Source of the DNA: Sutterella wadsworthensis 2_1_59BFAA
GTDB taxonomy: Bacteria > Pseudomonadota > Gammaproteobacteria > Burkholderiales > Burkholderiaceae_F
Reading direction: 5' to 3'
NCBI RefSeq assembly: GCF_000297775.1
Contig: NZ_JH815514.1
Span: 1-32,242, forward strand
DNA length: 32,242 nt
Of the stretch, positions 6,432 through 15,027 are shown piece by piece. Each line of letters begins with the position of its first letter. The stretch's first letter is position 1. Position numbers and translations under genes: made by a program. Under the pieces are notes generated by a model that was not told the DNA's origin, made no database searches, and saw only the letters and a program-made list of their open reading frames with translations.

Positions 6432-8081
6432 ATGGCTCAGACTCCCGCATTTAAATATGCGCCCATGTTCCAGACCGGCGAAGACAAGACCGAATACTAT
6501 CTTCTGACGAAGGACCACGTCAGCGTCGGTGAATTCGAAGGCAAGAAGATCCTCAAGGTCGAAGCCGAAGGCCTCACCAAGCTGATCAACCGCGCCTTCC
6601 ACGACGTGAACTTCATGCTCCGTCGCGAACACAACGAACAGGTTGCCAAGATCCTCTCCGACCCTGAAGCCACGGCCAACGACAAGTACGTCGCCCTGAT
6701 GTTCCTCCGCAACGCCGAAACCGCCGCCAAGGGCATCCTCCCGTTCTGCCAGGACACGGGCACGGCCATCGTTCACGGCGAAAAGGGCCAGCAGGTCTGG
6801 ACCGGCTACTGCGATGAAGAAGCCATTTCCAAGGGCGTCTACAAGACCTACACCGAGGAAGCCCTCCGCCAGTCCCAGAACGCTCCGCTCACGATGTACG
6901 AGGAAGTGAACACGAAGTGCAACCTTCCCGCCCAGATCGACATCGAAGCCACCGAAGGCGCCGAGTACAAGTTCCTCTGCGTGGTCAAGGGCGGCGGTTC
7001 CGCCAACAAGTCCTACCTCTATCAGGAAACGAAGGCCGTCCTCAACCCGGCCAAGCTCGTTCCCTACCTCATCGAAAAGATGAAGAGCCTCGGCACGGCC
7101 GCCTGCCCGCCGTACCACATCGCCTTCGTGATCGGCGGCACCTCCGCCGAACGCACGATGCTCACGGTGAAGCTCGCCTCCTGCCACTACTATGACGGTC
7201 TGCCCACCACCGGCGACGAAACCGGCCGCGCCTTCCGCGACGTCGAGCTCGAACAGCAGCTCCTCGAAGAAGCCTGGAAGATCGGCCTCGGCGCCCAGTT
7301 CGGCGGCAAGTACATGGCCCACGACATCCGCGTCATCCGCCTGCCGCGCCACGGCGCCTCCTGCCCGATCGGCATGGGCGTCTCCTGCTCCGCCGACCGC
7401 AACATCAAGTGCAAGATCAACGAAGAAGGCATCTGGGTTGAAAAGCTCGACGACAATCCCGCCCGCCTGATCCCCGAAGAACTCCGCAAGCCGGGTGAAG
7501 CCGGCGGCGTCACCATCGACCTGAACCGCCCGATGAAGGAAGTTCTCGCCGACCTGACGAAGTACCCCGTCTCCACGCGCCTGCTGCTCAACGGCACGAT
7601 CATCGTGGCCCGCGACATCGCCCACGCCCGCATCAAGGAACGCCTTGACCGCGGCGAAGGCCTGCCCGACTACATCAAGAACCATCCAGTCCTCTACGCC
7701 GGTCCCGCCAAGACGCCGGAAGGCTACGCCTGCGGCTCCATGGGCCCGACAACCGCCAACCGCATGGACCCGTACGTTGATCCGTTCCAGGCTGCCGGGG
7801 GCTCCATGGTCATGATCGCCAAGGGCAACCGCACCCAGGTCGTCACCGACGCCTGCAAGAAGCACGGCGGCTTCTACCTCGGCACCATCGGCGGCGTCGC
7901 TGCCGTGCTCTCGAGTGACTGCATCAAGAGCATCGAATGCATCGAGTATCCGGAACTCGGCATGGAAGCCGTCTACCAGATCCGCGTCGAAAACTTCCCG
8001 GCCTTCATCCTGGTCGACGACAAGGGCAACGACTTCTTCCAGCAGCTCAAGCCTGTCACGATCGCCTGCAAGAAGGCCTGA
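6432..8081 (+). CDS. fumA: Fumarate hydratase, class I, [4Fe-4S]
   Basis: The enzyme interconverts fumarate and malate in the cytoplasm. Length (549 residues) and layout match E. coli FumA/FumB. The three cluster cysteines are C106 (FCQDTGTA), C225 (ACPPYHI) and C319 (GVSCS), each one position beyond the E. coli residues 105, 224 and 318. GGTSAERT (235-242) and the C-terminal domain from about residue 380 are intact. Class I fumarases are oxygen-sensitive and typical of anaerobic metabolism; in fumarate respiration the enzyme supplies fumarate from malate. AAGG lies ten bases before the ATG. Its neighbours frdC upstream and dcuB downstream belong to the same pathway. Codon use is strongly biased, as in highly expressed genes. 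Confidence 0.96.
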   Translation: MAQTPAFKYAPMFQTGEDKTEYYLLTKDHVSVGEFEGKKILKVEAEGLTKLINRAFHDVNFMLRREHNEQVAKILSDPEATANDKYVALMFLRNAETAAKGILPFCQDTGTAIVHGEKGQQVWTGYCDEEAISKGVYKTYTEEALRQSQNAPLTMYEEVNTKCNLPAQIDIEATEGAEYKFLCVVKGGGSANKSYLYQETKAVLNPAKLVPYLIEKMKSLGTAACPPYHIAFVIGGTSAERTMLTVKLASCHYYDGLPTTGDETGRAFRDVELEQQLLEEAWKIGLGAQFGGKYMAHDIRVIRLPRHGASCPIGMGVSCSADRNIKCKINEEGIWVEKLDDNPARLIPEELRKPGEAGGVTIDLNRPMKEVLADLTKYPVSTRLLLNGTIIVARDIAHARIKERLDRGEGLPDYIKNHPVLYAGPAKTPEGYACGSMGPTTANRMDPYVDPFQAAGGSMVMIAKGNRTQVVTDACKKHGGFYLGTIGGVAAVLSSDCIKSIECIEYPELGMEAVYQIRVENFPAFILVDDKGNDFFQQLKPVTIACKKA

Positions 8082-8110
8082 TCTCCGGCTCACTGACTAA
8101 CTGAAGTCAC

Positions 8111-8146
8111 AAGGGCGTCCTTTCATACGAAAGGACGCCCTTTCAC
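8111..8146 (+). terminator. Rho-independent terminator of fumarase
   Basis: AAGGGCGTCCTTTC (8111-8124) pairs with GAAAGGACGCCCTT (8129-8142) around loop ATAC, followed by a short T-rich tail. Confidence 0.85.
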
Positions 8147-8511
8147 TTGGGAAATACCCTTTTAGAGGTTAGGGTTAACCCAAATCCAAATCATCTGAAG
8201 GCGAAAACGGGCGGAGAAGTCACGCGCCGCAGCCCTGCCTCGATGTTCGACACCCCTTCTTACAATTGCTCCCCCATTTTCCACATTCCTTCTCCCGCTA
8301 GGGAAACCCATGAGAAAATCACCCTTGTGCGACAGGATAAGGGAACCGCCCTAGGGGTTTACACCATCAGTAACAAGATTTTTCTGTAAAGAAAAAGGGA
8401 GATCCCCCCGATTTATGTCCATAGGTCAAAAGAAGATCAGAATTATCCCCCCAGAGGTAGAAGAATCGACACAATTAGCAATGTCCTCACAACTTGACTG
8501 CGAGAATTAAC
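8147..8511 (+). other. Upstream region of dcuB
   Basis: 365 bases without a supported gene. It contains a 10-bp palindrome GGGTTAACCC (8172-8181), a CCTAGGGG motif (8351-8358) directly followed by a possible -35 box TTTACA (8359-8364), and runs of purines. No convincing -10 box was found. The 80-codon frame inside it lacks a ribosome binding site and has no recognisable sequence. Confidence 0.5.
8351..8358 (+). promoter_or_regulatory. CCTAGGGG motif upstream of dcuB
   Basis: Same 8-base motif as at 6196, 153 bases before the dcuB start and in the same orientation as the gene. Function is unknown. Confidence 0.3.
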
Positions 8512-9861
8512 ATGCTCGGTTTTGACTTCTGGGCGCAACTGGTCATCGTTCTGGTTGCCCTCTTCTACGGCGCCCGCAAGGGCGGCATGGCCCTCGGCCT
8601 CATTGGCGGCATCGGCCTCATCATCCTCGTCTTCGGCTTCCATCTGAAGCCGGGCAAACCCCCGGTCGACGTCATCCTGACGATTCTGTCCGTGATCTGC
8701 GCCTCCGCCGCCCTCCAGGCTGCCGGCGGCCTCGACTGCCTCCTTCAGATCGCAGAAAAGATGCTCCGCAAGCACCCGCGCGCGGTCTGCTTCCTCGCTC
8801 CGTACCTCTGCTGGTTCCTCGCCCTTCTCTGCGGCACGGGCCACGTTGTGTACACGATGCTCCCGATTATCTACGACGTCGCCATCAAGAACGGCATCCG
8901 TCCGGAACGCCCGATGGCCGCTTCCACCATCGCCTCCCAGATGTCCGTCATCTGCTCGCCGGCCGCTGTTGCCGCCGTGTCGATGATCGCCCTCTGTGAC
9001 GGCTACCTGGTTGGTGGCAAGGCCTTCGGCTTCATCCAGCTCTTCAGCATCACGATCCCGGGCGCCCTCGTCGGCCTCTTCGCGATCTCCGTCTTCTCCA
9101 TGTTCCGCGGCAAGGACCTCGACAAGGACGAAGAATTCCAGAAGCTCATCGCCGATCCCGAACAGCGCAAGTACGTCTACGGCGAAACGACGACCCTCAT
9201 CGGCAAGACCTTCCGTCCCGAACAGTGGGCCTCCCTCTGGATCTTCCTCGCCACGGTTGCTGCCGTCGCCGTCTTCGGCATGTTCCCTGAACTTCGCCCG
9301 ATCATCGGCAAGAAGGCCCTCTCCATGACGCTGATCATCCAGATGTTCATGCTTGCCTGCGGTGCCTTCATCGTGATCTTCTGCAAGACCCGCGCTTCCA
9401 GCATCGGCAAGACCCCGGTCTTCTCCGCCGGCTGCGTCGCCATCACCGCCGTGTTCGGCGTGGCCTGGATGGCTGACACGATGTTTGCCGCTCACCTTGC
9501 CGACCTCAAGGCCGTCATGACCGAAATCGTTCGCCAGTATCCCTGGGCCTACGCTCTCGTCCTGATCCTTACGTCCAAGCTCGTGAACTCTCAGGCTGCC
9601 GCCGTCGCAACCATCGTTCCGGTCGCCCTCTCCATCGGCGTTCCCCCGGGCCTCGTGGTTTCCTGCGCCGCCGCCTGCTACGGCTACTACATCCTGCCGA
9701 CCTACCCGTCCGACCTGGCCGCTCTCCAGTTCGACCGCTCCGGCACGACGCACATCGGCCGCTTCGTGATCAACCACTCCTTCATTCTTCCGGGTCTGAT
9801 CGGCGTGTTGACCGCCACGGCAACGGGCTATGTCCTTGGCCTCATCTACGGTTTCATCTAA
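8512..9861 (+). CDS. dcuB: Anaerobic C4-dicarboxylate antiporter (DcuA/DcuB family)
   Basis: The inner-membrane carrier exchanges fumarate, malate or aspartate for succinate during fumarate respiration. The 449-residue protein is hydrophobic throughout, with a length normal for the family. [21 protein letters not shown] followed by [21 protein letters not shown] is a Dcu signature and is closer to DcuB; the split between DcuA and DcuB is not certain by eye. The central charged loop (about 195-235, [12 protein letters not shown]) matches the cytoplasmic loop of the family. The ATG at 8512 has GCGAG eight bases upstream; a TTG at 8494 is a weaker choice. It lies downstream of fumarase but as a separate unit, with a terminator between them. 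Confidence 0.92.
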   Translation: MLGFDFWAQLVIVLVALFYGARKGGMALGLIGGIGLIILVFGFHLKPGKPPVDVILTILSVICASAALQAAGGLDCLLQIAEKMLRKHPRAVCFLAPYLCWFLALLCGTGHVVYTMLPIIYDVAIKNGIRPERPMAASTIASQMSVICSPAAVAAVSMIALCDGYLVGGKAFGFIQLFSITIPGALVGLFAISVFSMFRGKDLDKDEEFQKLIADPEQRKYVYGETTTLIGKTFRPEQWASLWIFLATVAAVAVFGMFPELRPIIGKKALSMTLIIQMFMLACGAFIVIFCKTRASSIGKTPVFSAGCVAITAVFGVAWMADTMFAAHLADLKAVMTEIVRQYPWAYALVLILTSKLVNSQAAAVATIVPVALSIGVPPGLVVSCAAACYGYYILPTYPSDLAALQFDRSGTTHIGRFVINHSFILPGLIGVLTATATGYVLGLIYGFI

Positions 9862-9935
9862 TCTAAGAACTACACTGAGGACAACAGATGCAACCTGAGC
9901 CGGCAGACCACCGGCTCCGGCCAACAAGCACAGTG

Positions 9936-9969
9936 AAGGGACAATGCGAAAGCATTGTCCCTTTGCATT
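9936..9969 (+). terminator. Rho-independent terminator of dcuB
   Basis: AAGGGACAATGC (9936-9947) pairs perfectly with GCATTGTCCCTT (9952-9963) around a GAAA tetraloop, followed by a T-rich tail. Confidence 0.9.
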
Positions 9970-10147
9970 TTCAGGTCTTCCCCGCCGCCTCCTCGCCCCG
10001 CAGGACCGCCCTTTCCTTCTTTTCCCTCTTTCATTTCCGCCCTATCATCAGACGACCGTCACGCCCCAGGCCCCGCCCGCCAAACGCACGCACGCAAACT
10101 CGCGCCGCTTCTTCAGGCCCCTACATCCATCCCTGCGCATGGACGAC

Positions 10148-10183
10148 AAAAAGGCACGCCTCCCAGCGGGAAAGCGCACCTTT
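10148..10183 (-). terminator. Terminator of the amidohydrolase / response-regulator operon
   Basis: Read on the minus strand, AAAGGTGCGC pairs with GCGTGCCTTT (two wobble pairs) around an inner TCCC/GGGA stem, followed by five T. Plus-strand reading also ends in TTTT, so it may work both ways. Confidence 0.75.
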
Positions 10184-10218
10184 TCTTCAGTTCAGTTTTG
10201 GGATTACTGCAGATTCGC

Positions 10219-10896
10219 TCAGAACCTGCCTGCGGTCTTCACCTTGAAGCCGTGTTCCGACGCCCAGACGGCGAGCTCCACGCGGGAGCGGAACTTGAGC
10301 TTCTTGAGCGTGTGCTTGACGTGAACCTTCACCGTTCCCTCGGAAATGCCCAGGCACTTGGAGATCTCGAGGTTCGAGATCCCCGCGGCCACGTAGCCGA
10401 GCACGTCCTGCTCGCGGCTGGTCAGCTCGCTCACGCGGCGGACCTCCTCGACGGCGTAGGAGTCGCCGCGAAGCTTTTCGGCAAGCGCCGAAGTGACCTT
10501 CTCGCTCACGGCCATGCCGCCCTGCGCGGTCTTCCTGAGCTGTTCGACGAAGTCGCTCGGCGTAATCGTGCGAAGCAGGTAGCCGTTCGCCTCAAGGCGG
10601 ATGGCCCGCATGAGCTGGCCGGAACTGTCAGCCGAGCTCATCACCATCACGACGCGCGTGGCGGGCTGGCGGTACTTGATCTCCTTGAGAAGATCAAGCG
10701 CAGAGTACTCCTCGGCCTCGAGGCTCATCACGACGATGTCGGGGCCGAGCGAGGAAAGGCCGAGGGCCGTGTCGCCCTCGCCCGTCTGGCCGAGCACCTG
10801 AAACTCCCCGGTTGCGTTCAGGAGATCCGCCATCGCCTTGCGAAAGAGCGGATACTCGTCCACGAGCACGACCGAGATCAGCTTGCTCCTGTCCAT
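10219..10896 (-). CDS. NarL/LuxR-type response regulator with a non-canonical receiver
   Basis: A 225-residue DNA-binding regulator. Residues 158-215 are an intact LuxR helix-turn-helix (LTSREQDVLGYVAAGISNLEISKCLGISEGTVKVHVKHTLKKL). Residues about 6-120 have a receiver fold. The phospho-acceptor position (D59 in NarL) is S58 (IVVMSLEA), the conserved lysine 109 is R109 (GYLLRT), and the acidic pair is D13/E14. It probably cannot be phosphorylated in the usual way. No sensor kinase gene is adjacent. It follows the amidohydrolase gene by 11 bases, and its ribosome binding site AAAGGTGG overlaps that gene's stop, so the two are co-translated. The ATG at 10896 is chosen for that site. Confidence 0.85.
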   Translation of the reverse strand: MDRSKLISVVLVDEYPLFRKAMADLLNATGEFQVLGQTGEGDTALGLSSLGPDIVVMSLEAEEYSALDLLKEIKYRQPATRVVMVMSSADSSGQLMRAIRLEANGYLLRTITPSDFVEQLRKTAQGGMAVSEKVTSALAEKLRGDSYAVEEVRRVSELTSREQDVLGYVAAGISNLEISKCLGISEGTVKVHVKHTLKKLKFRSRVELAVWASEHGFKVKTAGRF

Positions 10897-10907
10897 AGCA
10901 ACCACCT

Positions 10908-12176
10908 TTAGTCGAACTGACGAACCGTCTGCCAAAGGAGGTCGGTACCTGTCATGAAATCCTTCATGATCATTTCCTCATGAGGATTGTGCGAGCCGTT
11001 CTGGTTGGCGATGAAGATCATGCCGACGGGAATGCCGGCGGCGCCGATCACGGCGGCGTCATGGCCCGCGCCCGAGGGCAGGCGCATGCACGGAATGCCG
11101 TTGTCTTCGGCGGCCTTGTAGATGCGGTCGGAGAGGGCCTGATCGACGAGACCGGGGGCCGTGTAGAGCGGCTTGTCGAAGTCGAAGCGCACGCCGCGTT
11201 CCTTTTCAAGGGCGGCAGCCTCTTCGAGCAGCAGCTGGTGGAAGCGCTCGCACGTGTCGGCGCTCAGGCTGCGCATGTCAAGCGTGAAGCTCACTTCTCC
11301 GGGAATGACGGAGATGGCGGCGGTCGCACCCGTGCGGATGACGCCGACCGTGAAGACGAGGTCTTCGCCGCGGTCGAGCCATTCCTGCCAGTGATTATCC
11401 ATGCGGCTCAGAAGCGCCGCCGTGGCCATCACGGCGTCATGACGGAACTCCTTGTTCACGGCGCCCGAGTGGGCCGTTTCGCCGTGGCACACCACGTTCT
11501 TGTGGCGGACGTTGCCGCGGATGCCCGTGACGACGCCGACGCGGACCTTGTCGTTGCTCGTGAGCGTCGGACCCTGCTCGATATGCAGTTCGACGAAGCA
11601 GGCGATCTTCTTCAGATCGACGATCGGCGTGCCGGCGGTGAGCTTGCTGGGATCAAGGCCGCAGGCCGAGATGCACTGGCCGAGCGTGATGTCCTCCGTG
11701 CGGTGGCGCAGCATCAGGTCGGACTGCGTCAGGCGGCCCATCATGCCGAGCGAGCCCACGTAGGCCTTGCCGAAGTAGGAGCTTTCCTCGCAGCGCATCA
11801 TGAGGACCGTGTAGTCGCGCTCGAGCTGGACCTGATGGCGGTGCATCCACCAAGCGACCGTGAGCGCGGCGGTCACGCCGGCCAGGCCGTCGTAGTTGCC
11901 GCCCTGCGGAACGCTGTCAACATGGCTGCCGGCAACGAAGGCGGGAAGCGTGCGGTCGCGGCCGGGCATCGTCATCCAGACGTTGCCTGCGTCGTCGGCG
12001 CGGACTTCAAGGCCGATGTCGCGGCCAAGGCCCTGCAGGTAGTGCAGGACGTCCGTCTCAAGCTCGCTGTAGCCCTGACGGGAAACGCCAAGCGTGTCCG
12101 CCGACATGCGGCGGACGGTGTCGAAAATCGCCTTTGCATACTTCAGACCTTCGGTCTGCAGTCCAGTAACTGACAT
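10908..12176 (-). CDS. M20-type Zn-dependent amidase/hydrolase (carbamoylase / allantoate amidohydrolase family)
   Basis: Enzymes of this family remove N-carbamoyl or ureido groups from amino acids or ureides in the cytoplasm, using two metal ions. The 422-residue protein carries the metal ligands H85 (GSHVDS), D96 (NYDG), E131 (CEESS), H198 (ELHIEQG) and H396 (GSHNPHEE). Residues about 212-325 form the inserted dimerisation domain. The substrate cannot be told apart between N-carbamoyl-L-amino acids, beta-ureidopropionate and allantoate. GGAGAC lies eight bases before the ATG. It is the first gene of a two-gene unit with the pseudo-receiver regulator and is divergent from another M20 hydrolase. 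No hydantoinase or allantoinase gene is nearby. Confidence 0.85.
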   Translation of the reverse strand: MSVTGLQTEGLKYAKAIFDTVRRMSADTLGVSRQGYSELETDVLHYLQGLGRDIGLEVRADDAGNVWMTMPGRDRTLPAFVAGSHVDSVPQGGNYDGLAGVTAALTVAWWMHRHQVQLERDYTVLMMRCEESSYFGKAYVGSLGMMGRLTQSDLMLRHRTEDITLGQCISACGLDPSKLTAGTPIVDLKKIACFVELHIEQGPTLTSNDKVRVGVVTGIRGNVRHKNVVCHGETAHSGAVNKEFRHDAVMATAALLSRMDNHWQEWLDRGEDLVFTVGVIRTGATAAISVIPGEVSFTLDMRSLSADTCERFHQLLLEEAAALEKERGVRFDFDKPLYTAPGLVDQALSDRIYKAAEDNGIPCMRLPSGAGHDAAVIGAAGIPVGMIFIANQNGSHNPHEEMIMKDFMTGTDLLWQTVRQFD

Positions 12177-12573
12177 TTGCTGTCTCCTTCATTGTCGGAT
12201 CGTCGTTTTCAGGGCTTCAGGTTGTCTTTTACGTGCACTCTTTCCGGCGCATGCAGTCGGCCCATGTTGGAAATACTACCAAGGGATTACAGCCTACCCC
12301 CTAAGAGAGAGAAGGAAAGCACCATTTCTTTGACACGAGATAAAGGAGCGGGGAGGCTTCACGTTTCTCATGTTGCTTTTAGGCTTGAGGCGTGCGCGAG
12401 TAGGCAAAAAAAACGAACGATCCCTAGGCAGTCCGCCTTACGGTTTATCCTGATGCGGATTTCCACCAAGAGGCACATAATTCTCTTATCGACCTTTGCC
12501 CTCGATTCGCTTTCGCCTTCAATACCCCGAAAGTGATAGAGGACGCACTTTATGGAAATTGAGGAGAAGTCCA
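12177..12573. other. Divergent intergenic region between two M20 hydrolase genes
   Basis: 397 bases with no supported gene. It must hold promoters for both directions. A TTGACA at about 12330 has no matching -10 box. A CCTAGGGA motif lies on the minus strand at 12417-12424 (CCTAGG core 12423-12428 read on the plus strand as CCCTAGGC), 240 bases upstream of the amidase. An A8 run is at about 12405-12412. No operator palindrome was obvious. Confidence 0.5.
12421..12428 (-). promoter_or_regulatory. CCTAGGGA motif upstream of the amidase operon
   Basis: Third copy of the CCTAGGG motif, on the minus strand and so in the orientation of the amidase gene that starts at 12176. Function is unknown. 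Confidence 0.25.
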
Positions 12574-13851
12574 ATGACCTGCACCTGCGCCTACCATGAC
12601 CAGCTGATCGAAATCCGCCGCCATCTTCACACGATGCCGGAGGAAGGCTGGAGCGAATTCACCACGACCGCCTTCATCGTCGGCAAGCTGCGTGAATACG
12701 GCTACGAAGTGCTGCTCGGCAAGAAAGTCATCAATCCCGACAACTGCCTCGGCCGCAACCTCAAGGTTGTTGAAGCCGGCCTCAAGCTCGCCCGCGAGAA
12801 CGGCGTGAGCGAAGAGCTCCTCGCCGAAATGGACGGCCTCACGGGCTGCGTCGGCGTGATGGACACGGGTCGTCCCGGCCCCACGCTCGCCATCCGCTTC
12901 GACATCGACTGCGTCCCCGTCACGGAATCCACCGAAGACTGCCACATCCCCGCTCGCGAAGGCTTCATCTCCAAGCGTCCGGGCCTGATGCACGCCTGCG
13001 GCCACGACGCCCACACCTCCACCGGCCTGGCCGTCGCCCACTGGTTCGCCGACAACGTCGACCAGATGAACGGCAAGATCAAGATCCTCTTCCAGCCGGC
13101 TGAGGAAGGCGTCCGCGGCGCCGCCGGCATGGCCGCCTCCGGCATCCTTGACGACGCCGACTACTTCCTCGGCGCCCACATCGCCATGATGTGCAAGTCC
13201 GGCGAAGTCTCCGTCAACCCCTACGGCTTCCTCTGCACGACGAAGCTCGACGTCACCTACACGGGCCGTCCGGCTCACGCCGGCGTCGAACCCAACGCTG
13301 GCCACAACGCCATGGCCGCCGCCTGCAACGCCTTCGTGCAGTTGCTCGGCATCGCCCGCCACGGCAGCGGCATGACCCGCATCAACGTGGGCCAGCTCGT
13401 TGCCGGCGAAGGCCGCAACGTGATCCCGTCGCACGCCGTCATGAAGATGGAAGTCCGCGGTGAAACCGGCGAAATCAACCAGTACATGTACGATTCCGCC
13501 GTCAACATCATCAAGGGTTGCGCTCTGAGCCAGAACTGCGAGTACACCATCGAGAAGATGGGCGAGGCCGTCGACCTCACCAACGACCCCGAACTCGTCA
13601 AGGTTCTCACGGAAGCCGTCGGCAACGTCGAAGGCATGACCGCCCGTCAGGATCCGATGAACTTCGGCGGCTCTGAAGACGCCACCATCCTCGCCCGTCG
13701 CGTTCAGGCGCACGGCGGCAAGGCTGCGTTCTTCGTGCTCGGCGCCGATCGTCCGTCCGGCCACCACACGGCCAAGTTCGACATCGACGAAAAGGCGCTC
13801 GACAAGGGTCTCGCCGTCTGGGCGAACGCCATCAAGCTGATCCTGAAGTAA
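12574..13851 (+). CDS. M20D amidohydrolase, AbgA-like
   Basis: A cytoplasmic metal-dependent amidohydrolase of 425 residues. MHACGHDAH (139-147) supplies the metal-binding C142, H144 and H147; QPAEEG (174-179) supplies the catalytic glutamate pair. The lid/dimerisation domain is about residues 207-320. Length and the N-terminal RRHLHTMPEEGWSEF match AbgA, the p-aminobenzoyl-glutamate hydrolase subunit, better than the shorter hippurate or indole-acetyl-amino-acid hydrolases. No AbgB partner or AbgT transporter gene is adjacent, so the substrate is uncertain. GAGGAG lies seven bases before the ATG. It is transcribed away from a second M20-type hydrolase and ends in its own terminator. Confidence 0.85.
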   Translation: MTCTCAYHDQLIEIRRHLHTMPEEGWSEFTTTAFIVGKLREYGYEVLLGKKVINPDNCLGRNLKVVEAGLKLARENGVSEELLAEMDGLTGCVGVMDTGRPGPTLAIRFDIDCVPVTESTEDCHIPAREGFISKRPGLMHACGHDAHTSTGLAVAHWFADNVDQMNGKIKILFQPAEEGVRGAAGMAASGILDDADYFLGAHIAMMCKSGEVSVNPYGFLCTTKLDVTYTGRPAHAGVEPNAGHNAMAAACNAFVQLLGIARHGSGMTRINVGQLVAGEGRNVIPSHAVMKMEVRGETGEINQYMYDSAVNIIKGCALSQNCEYTIEKMGEAVDLTNDPELVKVLTEAVGNVEGMTARQDPMNFGGSEDATILARRVQAHGGKAAFFVLGADRPSGHHTAKFDIDEKALDKGLAVWANAIKLILK

Positions 13852-13879
13852 TTCATCAGCAGGTCATCTGACCGAAAGG

Positions 13880-13910
13880 CCGGTCCGCCTGTCGCGGGCC
13901 GGTCTTTTTT
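13880..13910 (+). terminator. Rho-independent terminator of the AbgA-like gene
   Basis: CCGGTCCGC (13880-13888) pairs with GCGGGCCGG (13894-13902, one G-T pair), followed by TC and six T. Confidence 0.88.
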
Positions 13911-14074
13911 GTTTTAAAATACTCGACCTTATCCGCTCCGGCCCATGCGCACAGCACAGAGTTCGCCGGCAGCAGGACCCTCATTCCCAAAGAACACAGG
14001 CGCGCGGCAACGCACCATGAATGCCCGAGAGGCACGGGTTGCCCGGCCGTTTACTGCATATCGAAAGGATCATC

Positions 14075-14809
14075 ATGGCAGGTCATTCCAAGTGGGCCAA
14101 CATCCAGCATCGCAAGGGCCGTCAGGACGCCAAGCGCTCCAACCTCTGGACGAAGCTGGTTCGTGAAATCATCGTGGCCGCCCGCATGGGCGGCGGCGAT
14201 CCGGAGTCCAACTCCCGTCTCCGCCTCGCCCTGATCAAGGCCCGCGGCGGCAACGTGCCCAAGGACACCATCTCCAACGCCATTCTCAAGGGCACCGGCC
14301 AACTCGAAGGCGTCTCCTACGAAGAAATCCGCTACGAAGGCTACGGCATCGGCGGCGCTGCGCTCATCATCGACTGCACGACCGACAACCGCGTCCGCAC
14401 GGTCGCCGACGTCCGCCACGCGCTCACGAAGCACGGCGGCAACCTCGGCACGGAAGGCTCCGTCTCCTTCATGTTCAAGCACATCGGCGAGTTCGTCTTC
14501 GCCCCCGGCGTCACGACCGAAGACGCCGTGATGGAGATCGCCCTTGAAGCCGGCGCCGACGACGTCGTCTCCGACGAAGACGGCTCCATCGAAGTCACGT
14601 GCGAACCGGCCGCCTTCGACGCCGTTTCCAAGGCCTTCGAAGCCGCCGGCATCGAGCCCGTCGTCTCCGAAATCACGTACAAGGCCCTCAACGAAGTCAA
14701 GCTCACCGGCGAAGATGCCGAAAAGATGCAGAAGCTGATCGACGCCCTTGAGGATCTCGACGACGTCCAGCAGGTCTACACGTCCGCCGACTTCGACGAC
14801 GAAGAATAA
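14075..14809 (+). CDS. yebC: YebC/PmpR-family protein
   Basis: This 244-residue protein belongs to a near-universal bacterial family described as DNA-binding transcriptional regulators and, for some members, as ribosome-associated factors helping translation of proline-rich stretches. It starts with the invariant [14 protein letters not shown] and has the three-domain layout and length of the family. GAAAGGA lies five bases before the ATG; the frame is open for 18 more codons upstream without support. In many bacteria yebC precedes ruvC; here it is followed by a terminator and purD. Confidence 0.93.
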   Translation: MAGHSKWANIQHRKGRQDAKRSNLWTKLVREIIVAARMGGGDPESNSRLRLALIKARGGNVPKDTISNAILKGTGQLEGVSYEEIRYEGYGIGGAALIIDCTTDNRVRTVADVRHALTKHGGNLGTEGSVSFMFKHIGEFVFAPGVTTEDAVMEIALEAGADDVVSDEDGSIEVTCEPAAFDAVSKAFEAAGIEPVVSEITYKALNEVKLTGEDAEKMQKLIDALEDLDDVQQVYTSADFDDEE

Positions 14810-14830
14810 TCGGACTGCGTCCGATGCCGA

Positions 14831-14865
14831 AGCCCGTTCAGTCACTTGAGCGGGCTTTGCTTTTA
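14831..14865 (+). terminator. Rho-independent terminator of yebC
   Basis: AGCCCGTTCA (14831-14840) pairs with TGAGCGGGCT (14847-14856), followed by TTTGCTTTT. Confidence 0.85.
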
Positions 14866-14879
14866 CCTGGCGCGTCAAG

Positions 14880-14909
14880 GGGACAGCCGGACGCCTCGGG
14901 CGGTACAAT
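14880..14909 (+). promoter_or_regulatory. Probable purD promoter and start of a structured leader
   Basis: A -10 box TACAAT (14904-14909) lies 18 bases after GGGACA (14880-14885), a four-of-six match to the -35 consensus. The leader of about 110 bases then holds two perfect hairpins: TGGGAG/CTCCCA (14967-14982) and CCGGCGC/GCGCCGG (14988-15004). Confidence 0.5.
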
Positions 14910-15027
14910 AGGGCGTTCCCACCGGGAGCTCCGGCATCGACGGAGCACGACAGAATTTCACCTTCCTGGGAGCTCTCTCCCACAACTCCGGCGCCCCGCG
15001 CCGGTCCGTTTCTAAGAGACCATCAAA

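Larger units (their letters stand above)
9862..10218. other. Convergent intergenic region dcuB / response regulator
   Basis: No gene is supported. It holds a GAGCCGG/CCGGCTC hairpin without a T-run (9897-9917), the dcuB terminator, a pyrimidine-rich stretch (about 9965-10135) without visible structure, and the terminator of the minus-strand operon. Confidence 0.6.

Noticed and set aside
6405-8093. Minus-strand open frame (562 codons) opposite fumarase
   Set aside because: Antisense shadow of a strongly biased gene; composition is unlike a real protein, and fumarase itself is certain.
8172-8181. Palindrome GGGTTAACCC as an operator for dcuB
   Set aside because: It lies about 330 bases before the start codon, with no promoter nearby, and resembles the 24724 palindrome only in composition.
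8147-8389. 80-codon plus-strand frame upstream of dcuB
   Set aside because: Starts right in the fumarase terminator, has no ribosome binding site and no recognisable sequence.
8443-9927. Minus-strand open frame (494 codons) opposite dcuB
   Set aside because: Highly charged, repetitive Asp/Glu/Gly/His composition typical of the complement of GC-rich membrane-protein genes.
9955-10911. Plus-strand frame of 318 codons across the gap after dcuB and opposite the response regulator
   Set aside because: The regulator on the other strand has clear receiver and HTH motifs; this frame is its shadow extended into non-coding DNA.
12330-12335. TTGACA as a -35 box for the AbgA-like gene
   Set aside because: No -10-like hexamer occurs 15-19 bases downstream.
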